DNA from: Doris montereyensis
Lineage: Eukaryota; Mollusca; Gastropoda; Nudibranchia; Dorididae
NCBI GenBank assembly: GCA_037039925.1
Contig: JAXRKP010001083.1
Coordinates: forward strand, 73,501-137,500
Reading direction: 5' to 3'
DNA: 64,000 bases
The translations under genes were made by a program, and so were the position numbers. The notes under the pieces are model-generated. The model was not told the DNA's origin, did no database searches, and worked only from the letters and a program-made list of their open reading frames with translations. Positions 1 to 41,089 of the stretch are shown piece by piece; positions within the stretch are counted from its first letter, which is position 1; every line of letters begins with the position of its first letter.

Positions 1-133
1 ATTTTATGTAGTCGAGTTTCAATGATCAACATTTATCTTTATTTTTAAAGGAATCATTTTCATTCTCACATCTAAATAAAATGATGGAACTATAATACAA
101 ATACTAAAGGAAATGTCCAACCACCTTTCGCTA

Positions 134-1350
134 ATCCCACGACCGAGTCCAATGTGCATAGGTAACACATTCCCATGGTGAAAGAAACAGGTCCCCCGAT
201 TTATTGCTTTCACAAGTGTATATTGGTCCAGCTGTGGCAACGCGCTCTATCCCAGACCTAACACCTCTCCTCATCTACATGCCTCCCATGCTTTTGAAAA
301 CTCCCTTCCTATCCTATGTCTATCACTCTCTTCTCCTTTACAATGACATGAGTGACCATTGTTTTGTATTCTTGGCTGTTCCTTCCTACAGTTCAATAGT
401 AATCCACCTCCTCCCTAACAGCCCCCACCCTTACGCAATCCAGTGGTTTTTCACATCTTCCCCTCACTTCTTGATGTAAGTCTCACTCCTTAGTCCTTTC
501 TATACATTAGGAAGATAGACTCTTGCAGTTTCTAATGTCTATACATTTCAAATAGCCGCCCTTCCTCTTGTCCAGATACCACATGTCAGCAAGACCATGT
601 GAAATGGACCTGTTTGAGAGATCAAAGTTCCTTTGTTGCTGGTCCTGAACTCAGATGAAAGCTTCAATTTTCACCTGTACCTTCAACACTCTAATCTCTT
701 TCATTCTCATGTGAAATAGAGGTGGAGATATATTTTGAGTTATGTGACGTTTGACAATATAACCATCAACACAATGCTCCCCCTGATTGGTCAACCCTGA
801 ACATGGTTTCTTTCTATTGACTGAAGGTCACGCCCTCCATTCAGGCTGACCTTAGGTGTGCAATGTGATTGGCCACTGATATCTTTTATTTATATCAATC
901 ACTATTTCTTGCTTGTAGGTGGAGCTTCTTACTAAAGTAATTGACATCTGTCCAGAAGTTGCGTCAGTCATACGAAAACAAGAGTCTTTGGTTTTGTACA
1001 CTTTGCAGAGGGTCCACAGCCTGCATTTGAGATAGAGCTCCTGCGTGTTGTTGTATCTCTTTATAAGAAATATATCGAGTGTGTGTTAGACTCGGAAATA
1101 AACTATCACTTTTACCCCTTTAGAATAATAGACTTTCTCTGTTTGGCGTGACGTGGGTTGATCAGCGTAATTGGTCAGAAAAGAGGCATTCCCAAAACCC
1201 GTCTTTGAGTGCACTGCAGTGCAATCATACAGGACCCGCCACTAACGCTTTTAGTCTTGCTGGAAGACCGGGAGTGATGCAAAATTACGGGACCCACCAC
1301 TAGCGTAGGTGTGCTATGAGTGACCAGCAGCATGCAAATATACGGGACCC
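134..1350 (+). repeat. 1.2-kb interspersed repeat, copy 1
   Basis: It is closely similar to 57366-58530 from the shared start CACGACCGARTCCAATGTGCAT to a shared end near the last GGGACCC. It contains an AATAAA (about 1098), and three spaced copies of TACGGGACCCRCCACTARCG close to its right end (about 1230, 1285 and 1340). The sequence breaks off on the left without terminal repeats. In copy 2 the same sequence follows a LINE coding region. It could be the 3' untranslated region of that LINE (a 5'-truncated insertion) or a solo LTR-like unit, since the ATTGGTCAGAA downstream of the AATAAA resembles the primer-binding region of Gypsy elements. Confidence 0.75.
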
Positions 1351-1934
1351 GCCTGGAAAGGGTAAATGTTATTTACTGTCATTATCATTCACATATACAA
1401 GGTAACATTTCTTGTAGCTAGTAAAGAAGGAAGGGCAAAGGTAAGAGAAAGAAAAGGTCAGGATAAAGTCTTTTCTAGACTATGTGGAAGAAAGTTGAAG
1501 ATGACTCACAAGGTAGAATATTGCGGTAGCGGTTCATCAGTTTGTTCTCTGGAAGCTGTCCTGTACTGCTCACTTTGTCTTCTTTCATTTGACGGATATT
1601 CTTTGGGAAATTAAGAATATAAAATATGTTTTAAGCATGAAAGTAAATCAATGAAAATCTGACGTAAACGAAGTTGAATGATCTGAGGTAAACTTATGCA
1701 GTCAAAAGAGTAGCAACTAAATTTAATATTTAAGAAACTTTCATTTTAGCAAATTTGAGTACATTACTCAAAATTGTATACCATTTCCATTTGGCAACTT
1801 AAGGCTTTGATTTTTTTGCTGGTAGTAGTGGGATGAGGAGGACGGGAGGGGAGGGAGGGAAGGGGGGGGGTATATAAAATAGTGATTTTGTTTTCATCCC
1901 TTTCTTTCTCTTTGTTGATGTTGAAAAGGCTTAC

Positions 1935-29417
<27,483 letters not shown>

Positions 29418-29999
29418 CAAGTATAAAATCTGTTGTGTGAAAGATAAAAAAAAAAAAGAAATCAACTTATAATATATAACTATTTAAACATTTTTTCTAA
29501 TTTGATGACAAAAATGCACTAAAAAGTTATGATATGACTAGTTCTTGGAGGGTTCTACAGCCTCTGTTTAAAATTTGGGCTACATCCATTTATCTTAATA
29601 AAACTCCCCGCTCCCACCCAACCCGCCTCACCATGGTGTAGGGGTAGGCGGTTCAGGGAAAGGGATTGTGGATATGATAGGTTTCACGGTAAGATGACCT
29701 CACATTTCCCCAAAAGTCCAAAATATGAAATATTTTCAAAAGCATCAAAATGATATATATATTATATATCAAATAAAAGCTTAGAGTCCCAGGAATTCAG
29801 TTCTGAAGGTAAGAAAGTCAGTGAAGGACTTGTTTGGGCATGACAGCTCCTTAAATAAGGTGACCCTCATTTTTACAAAAATCAGTGTCAGGAACCTTTA
29901 ACTACTTCAAGACAATGTCCTTGAAAGAGACATGAAAATAACTTATTAATGTGCCAATAGCACCTAATGTGTGATAGGTAAACAGGAATTAATTAATAC

Positions 30000-30770
30000 A
30001 GACATTATTTACTTGACATATTACATCACACAAGCACTAAACACAATATAACGTTCAACCAATAACATACCTTTTCATGAACAACTGCAAGTTTAGAAGT
30101 TAGGAAACTAATTACACAAGGGCTTTGACTTCAAAACTTAACATTCAAACAAAGATGAACAAGAAATAGCTGCACGAAACAAGCATATTCAATGATAATT
30201 TACACAATACACCAGAGAATGTAAAAAACAATTAAAGGTAATGACAACATGAAAAATATCAGAAATGTGCACAAAAATTTATAATTTTATTTACATCATA
30301 GAGATGTGTTCCATAAGCAAATCAATTCAAACATAATGATGTCTTCTATTCTTAACAGTAATAGTAGAGACTTTGTCTTGATGCAAATAACATCATCTGA
30401 CGATGGTGAAATTGTAGATGTATCATCCACATCAGGTATCACATAAAATCCCATAATCTAATGCTTTAGGGATTTTGCAAAAAAGTTCCATTCTTCAAGT
30501 TTGATGTAATGTAATCACCTGCAATAAACAGATGTGTAGGCTACAAGAAAAAGCCATGAAGAGGCTGTAGGTTTACACATGTAAATTGAAGGGTATTTTA
30601 CTCATTTTTTTTTTTAATGTATTGACATTATTGTTACAGTTACAGTACCATTGCTTGCATGGTAAGTTTTTTTTATCATTTACTAAGTCTGAATGTGATG
30701 GAGATAAAGTCACCAATTCTATGTGCCTCATTGCTATAACTAGGAGGTGTCCTTAAAGTTTGAGTTGGAC
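30000..30770. other. Intron 1 of the PTPN13-like gene, left part: nothing recognised
   Basis: AT-rich, no splice-competent open frame, no repeat recognised. The part from 29480 to 30000 is equally plain. Confidence 0.6.
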
Positions 30771-30777
30771 TGGAGGT

Positions 30778-31880
30778 AAAGGTTGGGTAGGGAGACAGGT
30801 TGAAAGTTGAAGAGGGGTTGAAGTTGAAGGGACAGTTACTACATGAAGTGGGGTTGAAGTTGAAGGGACAGCTACTACATGAAAAGAGGTTGAAGTTGCT
30901 AGGACAGTTCCATAAAGAGGCATTGAAGTTGAAGGGAGAGTTAATACATGAAGAGGGATTGAAGTTGCTGGGACAGCTCCATGAAGAGGGGTTGAAGTTG
31001 CTGGGGCAGTTCCATGAAGAGGGGTTGAAGTTGCTGGGACAATTCCATGAAGAGGGGTTGAAGGGACAGTTACTACATGAAGATGGGTTGAAGTTGAAGG
31101 GACAGCTACAACATGAAGAGGGGTTGAAGTTGCTGGGACAGTTCCATGAAGAGGGGTTGAAGTTGAAGGGACAGGTGCAAGAAGAGGGGTTGAAGTTGAA
31201 GGGACAGTTACTACATAAAGAGGGGTTGAAGTTGAAGGGACAGTTACTAATAAAGAGGGGTTGAAGTTGAAGGGACAGTTACTACATAAAGAGGGGTTGA
31301 AGTTGCTGGGACAGTTACTTCATGAAGAAGGGGTTGAAGTTGAAGGGACAGGTGCAAGAGAGGGTTGAAGTTGCTGGGACAGTTCCATGAAGAGGGGTTG
31401 AAGTTGAAGGGACAGGTGCAAGAAGAGGGGTTGAAGTTGCTGGGACAGTTCTACATGAAGAGGGTTGAAGTTGAAGGGACAGTTACTACATGAAGAGGTT
31501 GAAGTTGGGACAGTTTGAAGTTGAAGTTGGGACAGTTCCATGAAGAGGGTTGAAGTTGAAGGGACAGTTACTACATGAAGAGGGGTTGAAGTTGCTGGGA
31601 CAGTTCCATGAAGAGGGTTGAAGTTGAAGGGACAGGTGCAAGAAGAGGGGTTGAAGTTGAAGGGACAGTTACTACATAAAGAGGGGTTGAAGTTGAAGGG
31701 ACAGGTAGAGGGGTTGAAGTTGAAGGGACAGTTCCATGAAAAGGGGTTGAAGTTAAAAGGACAGCTACTACATGAAGAGAGGTTTAAGTTGCTGGGACAG
31801 TTCCATGAATAGGGGTTGAAGTTGAAGGGACAGTTACTACATGAAGAGGGGTTGCAGTTGAAGGGTTAGGTACATGAAGA
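30778..31880. repeat. Minisatellite with 33/36-bp units
   Basis: About 30 units each begin GAGGGGTTGAAGTTG. Three kinds alternate: 33-bp units containing CTGGGACAGTTCCATGAA, 36-bp units containing AAGGGACAGTTACTACATGA, and 33-bp units containing AAGGGACAGGTGCAAGAA. Because these lengths are multiples of three, long open frames arise by chance on both strands (for instance 30800-31264 plus). It is in intron 1 of the PTPN13-like gene and is followed directly by a GA tract. Confidence 0.93.
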
Positions 31881-31884
31881 GGGG

Positions 31885-31902
31885 TTGAAGAGAGAGAGAG
31901 AG

Positions 31903-31951
<49 letters not shown>

Positions 31952-31988
31952 AGAGAAAGAAAGGAAGAGAGAGAGAGAGAGAGAAGAG

Positions 31989-32045
<57 letters not shown>
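31885..32045. repeat. (GA)n/(GAAA)n microsatellite
   Basis: GA runs with GAAAGAAAG interruptions abut the right end of the minisatellite without unique sequence between them. Confidence 0.93.
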
Positions 32046-32049
32046 TAGA

Positions 32050-34430
32050 TGGCTATTGCAAACTCAGTGGTAACAGTGGGTTCATCAACGTACAATGAAG
32101 AGACCACATGTGAGAAGGAGGGTAGTATAAATTCTCCCCGCCCCACCACTAGACTCTATAGCAAATTTGTGTCTTTATCGATCGATAATTGCTTCGCGGA
32201 ATACGTATCGGGATGGGAGTGGTAGCTGAGAAATCTTGAACTCTACTTGAACCTGTGCTATTAATATTATTTTCTCTCCCTCTTGTTTAAATGCACTTTA
32301 TAGTATTATTGCGAAAAGACAGTGTGCATAGCGGGGACGTAGAACTACCATGTTATACATGTACTAGATTTCTAAACATCCTGTATGGAACCGATCGTTT
32401 TACATTACAGCTAAAAAAAAAAACAGGAGAGTTTCGAAATCTGTCTTCTGGAGCTTGTACTCTCAAAAATTTGTAATTTGTCTAGCGGTTTTATAGTCCC
32501 GTAATTAGCATCAATTTTTCGTAACAGAACAGTTACGGGAAATTGTAAAACTAGCCAGGTCTGCCCCCCAACCTCGTGGTCCATGCTCCCCAAAAGAGAA
32601 ACATGACAATATAACCCTGTCTATCAGTGTGTCGTCACAATGAAGCACCGCCTAATTGCTTGTCATGTTAACCAATTAGGAGGGTAAGGTGGGGTCGGTA
32701 CATGCAATAAATTTGGAGTGGGGCTTTTTTTCGGACTTATAGGAGGAGACCTGTAGAATTATCTTTGTGCCTGTCAATCAGTCTAGACTCCTCCAAGTTA
32801 CATGAAAAGAAAGAAGATACTTGGATACTACACAGACTTGTATGATGCTAATGACAGAAAATTTGACCAACAAGAAAGGACTATAATCAACCAACAATAA
32901 ATAGAACATGCTCAACAGATGTTCCTTTGAAAAGTGATTTCACAGCAACATAGAAAATGAGATCCGACTATTCCGACTGATATTCCCCACTCCTCCTCAA
33001 CCCTCTTTTCACTTTTCCATCCTCTCTGGACTCTGATTGCTTTCTACTGGCATTCCATGGCCTCTTAGAAACTCCTAGAGTGTGATAATATAGTGACTTT
33101 GTTGTTGGTAATCAATGAAAAGTGAGAAAGACAGGGTCAGAGGTATGACATCTGGCAAAAAACACATTTTGGGTTCAATTTTATATTTCTCTTATCTATG
33201 AGGTGGTGTGTTTTGTGCCATCAAAAACAGGGAAAACACAATAGTCTAACGTTTGACCACCCAAATATCCCCACACAAACCAATTAAAGCAACATAAACA
33301 CATTTTTTAAAAATTTTCCAGATTCTTTTATTTACATAGAACATATGTACCAAATTTGACACAAAAAATGCATTTTCAAGGACATAAATGAAGATTAATA
33401 TTTCAAACTGACTTCCTGTACCTTATCGTGAAACCTGTCATATTTCTTCCATCCCACCTCTAAATGTATCTAAGTCAATACTGACGAGTACAAATTTGAA
33501 CCACTTTCTTTTACCCTGCTAAACCGAAAAATTACCGGCCTGCGCATAGGATCATGAGGCAGGGAGGAAAACAGGAAGAAATGGCCCTAGGAGGTCGGGA
33601 ACCGGCATGTTGACTGTAATTAATCTAGTATGGTATTAGATCTAGCATCTAGTCTATTTACCAAAAAAATAGGTAAAAAATAATAACATGCCACCCCTCA
33701 CCCCCCCCACCGCCAACAAAGGAGATAAAACGAAAACCTTGTGACGTTTAAATGTGTTGCTTCCTTGCATGCATGTACATGTCATGTCTAAATAAAGTAG
33801 CAGGCTTATAAATTAAAAAAAAGGTGTATGGGGATTAGATCTAGTAGATTATTAGATCTAGAATCTAGAATATGTGACAAAATGAAAACACAAGCCTACA
33901 AAGGGCCTGGATGCGTAAAGGTAAGAAAAGGACATTAAAACTAGTTGTCAGAAGAAAAAAACGACATATCTATCACCATCCCTGAAGGCTGTAACACCCT
34001 CCTCCCCCCCCTCCCCAAGCCCCCACCATTCCCCCCCCCCAATGGAAATTGGTTCTCATGTGATTCTAGATTAGATCTAATAATAATGATAAAATCTTAA
34101 TCTAAAGATGGTTTGAAGTGACTGTGTGTTTACTCTCATTGAATTTCGCTCCCTAGTGAACTTTAAATACTCTGCCCGACTATGGAACTCCTCCCTTATC
34201 TAGATTCTAGAACTACCATGCAACCTGTTGCAAACTCACTCTTGGCTTGACTCACTTTGCTGCCGCCCTTATTTGCTTTGAACTCATCTTTGGCTACCAC
34301 ACTATCAGTACCAACAACACATTATCTAGCAACAGATTCGAGAGCTATGAAAGTGTTTCCCTTGGTGAATGTTTCTCATTCTGAACTATCAAGCACTGAA
34401 CTAAATTGATGAAAATCTTAATATAAAATT
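32050..34430. other. Intron 1 of the PTPN13-like gene, right part: no gene seen
   Basis: It contains AT-rich sequence with short C-runs (33700, 34000-34040) and several copies of the word AGATCTAG. No exon with good splice sites and no named transposon was found. Confidence 0.55.
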
Positions 34431-34436
34431 ACTCAC

Positions 34437-34750
34437 ACGAAACTAAATGTGGCTCACAACTTGTGTTACGAGCAGGTCGTCGAAAAAGAAGCCAACACTT
34501 CCGCCATTTTCTCGTTGAATGTTGGCAGGGCAGGTAGGTAGGCAGGTACTTGTTTGTCAAAAGAATTCCGTTTGAAGCTCGATTCCTGGTAGAGCCCTCT
34601 GTACAATGGTGATGCCCTAGCATTGAGGAAAGAGCTCGTATTCGATTCTCTGTAGTCAGTCTCAGCTCTCACACGCGCACTTTTATGTAGGTCACAATCA
34701 TTGCTCACCAACAGTGCGTGAACGCCCTTAGCCTAAAGGTAAAAAAAAAA
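34437..34750 (-). promoter_or_regulatory. PTPN13: Probable non-coding first exon and promoter of the PTPN13-like gene
   Basis: The first coding exon begins with a splice acceptor, so an upstream exon is required. The best candidate ends at the consensus donor CGT|GTGAGT (exon end 34437). It contains AAAATGGCGGAAG on the minus strand (34498-34510), which matches the YY1-type element (AAnATGGCGG) that lies just downstream of transcription starts in many animal genes. That ATG opens a 13-codon upstream ORF (34466-34507, ending TAA). The start site is probably at about 34530-34750, where the base composition is less AT-rich than the surroundings. No cDNA evidence is available, so the right boundary is approximate. 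Intron 1 would be about 5 kb and contain the minisatellite. Confidence 0.5.
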
Positions 34751-35379
34751 AAAAAAAGTTGGTCTCGATAAGAAATAAGTGAGTCTAAAGGAGTACCGCT
34801 TCTCTCCCTGTTAGCATAAGAACAATTTGCATAGATCTATGTCAATCGTGCAGGCATCCATGTATTTCTAGGCCTACCCTTATGATAAGACCTCCCGTCC
34901 CCTCTTCTTGCACCGTCCCTTCCATGATTTAGAAACATGCAAAAATCAGTCGTGAAAGTCAAACATAATATTAATTCCCTCTATATTTTGAAAACCGTGA
35001 ATACCTATAAGTAGTATGCAACGAGGCAAACACGTTAGTGTTTTTGTTTTTTGCCGATGTTACTTTGAATTTTTCTTGGGGGGGGGGGGGGGGGGGTTAG
35101 TCTTATGTTTGTTCTTGATAGTCTATATAACGTTATTACTGTCAGCGTGCGTATTTTTAATTTAACCCAAACTCACAACTTTGATTTTAAAGTGATATGT
35201 TTAATTCTGTTTTCAAATTCTTCCGTGCTACTGTTGGGTTTTATTTATGTTGGTACTCCACTCCACAGCCTTAGTGTACTACTAGGATAAAATGAGTGCA
35301 TGTGACAATCATTATTTGAAGATGGAACCATGTTTGACAACCTCATCTGATTGTTCTTGCAGTAAGTTTAAGTGACCTA

Positions 35380-36310
35380 ATTGGATATACAATTGGCCAT
35401 TTATGGCTTTAAAGAAAATATATTCAAATGCGGTCTGCATTCTTTTGCACTTTCTCAAGTTCTTAGGCTATGTAGGTATGCTTGTGAGTGTGAGGTTCCC
35501 AAACTCAGCTACCATAATCTAAGACTGGTTTTATTAAAGCCTTGTAGCATTACCCTTTGACGGTTATAGAGGTTTCTTCTAAGGAATGTCAATAGGTCAT
35601 TTGCTTTTTGCATTGTGCTATACTAATACTATATGTTCTTTCCATTGCAATTTATTGGTTATTCTTACCCCTATGTATTTTGCACTGTTTGTTAATATTT
35701 TTGTTTGTTTGTTATATATGTAATACTTGACTATTTTTACCTTTTGTGTGCATTTTTTTTTAGCAAAGTAAAATAAGTCCCACATTCTGGGTTGAGCGAT
35801 AATCAGGAGTGGAGTCCTGCACATTTTTCTAAGCATACGGTATAATGTGGTAGCTTGTCATTGCTGTCCACAACGACATTTATCTGGATGAAACCCCATT
35901 TTCAACTTTCTCCCCATTCTTGTAGTGTGTTTGGGTAATTTTGTAATATTTTGCAATCCTCCATGTTATTTAATTTTATTCACAGTAGACTATCATCAAC
36001 AAAAAGTGATAAGTTTGGTACTGGTATCTGGTAAGAGGTTTGGGTCAAAATAATTGATCTATTTAGAAGAATAGAGGACTTTAAACAGTTCAGTGGATGG
36101 CACCTGGGAGTGTTTGGGATTATATTCAGCACCTTCAACAATTAACTCTTGTGTTCGTTATAAAAGAAACGATTTGATTCATTCAAGAAGAGAATTTTGA
36201 ATACCATACCTATGCAAGTTTATCAGTAGTCCATTGTGATCTACTCTGTCGAAAGGTTTTGAGTAATCTAGGAGGATAGCATCTGTATGGCTTCTTTTTG
36301 ACGTAGTTAT
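35380..36310 (-). mobile_element. Decayed CR1/Jockey-type LINE reverse transcriptase
   Basis: Read on the minus strand from 36300 the sequence gives QTDAILLDYSKPFDRVDHNG, then LINLHRYGIQN. A degenerate catalytic box (FVDDSLL, about 36000) follows, then LQEWGEKLKMGFHPDKC and AKYIGVRITNKLQWKEHI (about 35650). These are the standard reverse transcriptase landmarks of CR1/Jockey elements, separated by many stops. The endonuclease and 3' end were not recognised. It differs from the LINE at 55.3-57.4 kb. Confidence 0.8.
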
Positions 36311-36694
36311 GATTCTAATACTTTCTTTTCCATCCTTATATGGAAGCATGTGTTGCATTTGTTTGTACGATACTTATCGCAGATTTCATATTTCAGGTTC
36401 TTTCAAACCCAATTGTCTTTTGATATGTTTTTCTCTTTCATTTTCACACATTTTAATATTAAAATCTAAGCTTGTCACGACACGCAAATAGATACACCAT
36501 TATTAGTAAGATAATGTGGACATATGTGACCAGATGATTCTCAATCTCATTTCCATGCTTCTCCGATATTCGTGACCTGGCGATAGGGCGGCCATATATA
36601 GGGCGCCGAATGCTAATCGGCGCAGATTGCTATAGGAATTGTTACCTAGCATCAATATTGCTGGAAAGAAATCGAAACTTTTCCCCCAAGTCGT

Positions 36695-37985
<1,291 letters not shown>

Positions 37986-38039
37986 TATTTTTTGTGCGGT
38001 CACAGGCTGCAAAGGTATTCATTCGCATTTGATTAATTT

Positions 38040-38110
38040 GAAATATTAGCCGGCCCAGCGCAGTGACGTCACACGTCCGGTCTCGCGTGAGTCTGTTAGT
38101 AAAAAGTTTT
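38040..38110. promoter_or_regulatory. CpG-bearing patch with CRE palindrome
   Basis: The sequence GCAGTGACGTCACACGTCCGG contains the palindromic cAMP-response element TGACGTCA at about 38062-38069, followed by CCGGTCTCGCGTGAG. The CpG density is higher than in the AT-rich surroundings. No coding exon is recognised within several hundred bases on either side, so the function is open. Confidence 0.3.
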
Positions 38111-39469
38111 CACAATATCTGTGCCGACGGATATCACAAACTTATGCTGTAAAGTGTTAACCATGTTAAATTGGAGGCGTTTTGATCACCTCATTTTAAG
38201 CAAATGCTATGAAGAAAACTTTGTTTCGAGCTAAATTTTCTGTTAAGAAACAAAATTGATATTGCGACATGAGCTTTTTAAGAACTGCACAAAATTTAAA
38301 CTTGATATGATGTAAGATAACAAAGTTATCGACAAAAATATATATAAAAATATAGTGATATGAAGTGAAATTGACTGTAGCTTCATGCGATAGAAATAGA
38401 AGATTACAGGAAGCTTGCTAGTCGCGAGTATTACCTCCAAGTCATAATCATAACGGTGGTTCTTTTTAAAATTCGTGCCCATAGAAACGGCTGTTTGTTA
38501 GTCTGTTTGATAAAATTTAATGAAAATGTGAATCAAGACTTAAATACCGGTACTCCTTGACGTTGGCATATGTTTTGCTCCTTTGGAGACCATTGTGTTT
38601 TATAAAAAAAATGGTAATAACACTCGGAGTTAATATTTAGTTGAATAAGAGTATTTTATTTACACGCTGTGAAAGCGTCATGATACGATTTTAACCAAGA
38701 AACGCGTGAGTTCAGTCAAGGCCTTGGTTCAGTTCAATAATGTCAGTCTCACACGGACAGGCCAATGTGAACGATATCACAAAGCTTGAATCTCTAAGAG
38801 GCGTCGTTTGTTATTGAAGTAGCCATCATAATTTTCATTCTTATGCCATAGTTCTAGTGTCTTTTCATTATGGATTTGCATTGCAAAATTGTTACAATTT
38901 GATTGAGGCATTGCATTGACTTTTCACCAACATGTTCAACTTCGACTTTAAACAAATGTAAAGATACATGTAATAATAATACATGTACATGTATCATACA
39001 TGTATAACAACACTATTCAACAATATGCCTAACATCCTCCCTAATATACAAATACACCCTTTGCTGCGCCACAGGAAAAACAGTGTGATATTGAGGTCAA
39101 ACTGTCTATGACGTAAAAATTCTCCAATTTACAGTCTCTTGATTTAAAAATAATAAAATGAGTTAAACATCTAAGGAATTCGCTGCTTTGAGAGAACTGT
39201 AAATGCTACAGACTTTTTTTCCTTCCTTTAAGATTTATAACATCATAGGAATTTTAACACTGCATGCAAAAGAACCAACACTGAATATATAGTGGTTTCT
39301 GTGAAAATCGACTTATGGGAACGAAATCTGAAATGAACTTTAGTAGTACTAGTAGAATGCCTACGTACTACAACTATTAATGTTATACTAGTAAAGGACG
39401 TTGAATAATATAAAAACCCCAAAGGAGCAAAGAAGAGACAAATACAAAAAATAGACCAAAAAAAAAACC

Positions 39470-39565
39470 TGGCCACCATGAGGATCGAAACTGCGACCTC
39501 TGCGTCGGCACCCATCGCCTCGCCATGAAAAGAAAGCGTGCTATCAATCGAGCTAACTACACTCC
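39470..39565 (-). mobile_element. tRNA-like sequence, probable SINE head
   Basis: The minus strand reads GTAGTTAGCTCGATTGATAG, resembling box A, and about 45 nt later GCAGTTTCGATCCTC, resembling box B. The spacing is too long for a tRNA with a normal anticodon arm. No cloverleaf can be closed, so a SINE head or relic is more likely than a tRNA gene. Confidence 0.35.
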
Positions 39566-39829
39566 TACACTATAGAGTCTCCTCCATGAGTTCGTAAAAG
39601 ACTAAAGATAAAACATGAACACAGAAAAGTTTAAAAAAACAACCCCAAAAACAAAATAGCTAATAATGAACCATATTCAGGTTGGTTTGCAAACAAAAGT
39701 GGAATCAAAGAACACAGATTTTGTTGCTGATACCTTTAGTACAAAGTAACTAAGTTGAGTTCCTTTGCAGCCCATAGAGCAGGGGCTCATCCTGGTTTCT
39801 ATTGCGTCAAACAGAACTAATAATAATAC

Positions 39830-40060
39830 TAATACATCACAATCAACCAGGACACAATGCTAGTCTGTCAGTATCACAGGTTTTAATCTGCCGCAAATGG
39901 TTTGAGTGGAGAAAGACATGTGTACATGTCAATTGTCTTTCACAAGGTACACAACGTCAAACCTTGCATTGCCAGGATTCAAATTCAATCCCAGGACCTC
40001 CCAATACCAAGTCCAGCATCTCAACCGACCACTGCACTACTGACGTACACACCTTATAAA
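39830..40060 (-). mobile_element. SINE family B, reverse copy
   Basis: On the minus strand AGTGCAGTGGTCGGTTGAGA, a changed box A, is followed by GGGATTGAATTTGAATCC (box B) and GTGTACCTTGTGAAAGACAA, matching the body of family B. It is old and diverged. Confidence 0.5.
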
Positions 40061-41062
40061 AGTCAGGGCAATTTGAAAGCACCAAGAGACCTATTCTACC
40101 TGTGTTTATTATGAAGAGCAGGGACACTTGGGATAAATGCAAAGAAAAAAATGAACAATTGATTGCATTAACATAAAGTCATACAGAGAGCAACAATATT
40201 TATTTACTTTGCATTCAATGTACACATATTATAGTACACAAGAGGCAAAGCTGGAACAGAGCACGCAAAGTGAAAAAAAAAAAAAGAAATTTTAAAAATC
40301 CTATCATTGCATATAAACACACCCAATCATGAACAGAATTCCAAAAAAGGTTTAACACATGGTTAAGGAAAATTTATTTCATGAAACTTAACACAATGCT
40401 CTAGTTTATTAGTTTTTAATATGAAAAATACACCAAATACATTTACGTAGATTGAAAATCAAATCTAAAGATTTATGCTTTCAAACATAAAGTATGAACC
40501 AACTAGAGTTGTTCCTTGGTAGTTTGTATGGACATACAAGCTTTGGACCTAGATACAAACTCAAACAATACTTTGTGTCCTCAAAGGCATCTATCAACTA
40601 TAGGTCTGATGATAAAATGACAAAATAAAATAAGATGTTCTGGTACTATATATATGATCAATACTTATATTATAAAATGAAGAGCGTGAAGGCATGATCT
40701 TCAATTTATCATGCGTAAAACTGCCAGCAATCAAGAAAAAAACTAAATTTCTGTATATGATCAACTACTTGTCTTTCTATGAATACATTTTGGAAAACAT
40801 TATACCAAATATAATATTGACTGACTTAACTTGGAGGAGTAAAAAATACTCACAACTGACGATAAACTATACATATACATCATATATATATGTGTATACA
40901 TTATAATTATAATAAAAATGAGCAAATCAATACAGGGCTGGGAGAGAGCACATTCACATATTGATGGTCATAATACAAAAAAATAAAATAAAACAGAATA
41001 CAGACATTTGTGACAGGAAGACATAAGAAGGAAAATCAATCAACATTGCCTGTCAATGAGCG

Positions 41063-41089
41063 TCACGTCGCATTGGAACCCCTGGGGGA
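41063..41089 (-). CDS. CCDC6: CCDC6: candidate terminal exon
   Basis: On the minus strand a very good acceptor (TTATCTTCATTCCTTTTCCT followed by CTAG) ends at 41090. In phase 0, as required by the preceding exon, the exon reads SPRGSNAT and stops with TGA at 41063-41065. In another phase it would read [11 protein letters not shown] and stop at 41053. The very short coding tail and the long intron before it (about 7.8 kb) make this tentative. An AATAAA on the minus strand at 40199-40204 could be the polyadenylation signal of an 860-nt 3' untranslated region. The alternative is a transcript ending after exon 8 or at the candidate exon near 43.82 kb. Confidence 0.4.
   Translation of the reverse strand, partial: SPRGSNAT

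Noticed and set aside
30800..31264. A 154-codon plus-strand frame repeating GLKLxGQ
   Set aside because: It is the minisatellite with units in multiples of three; no start context, splice sites or conserved part. Kept as a finding, not called as a gene.
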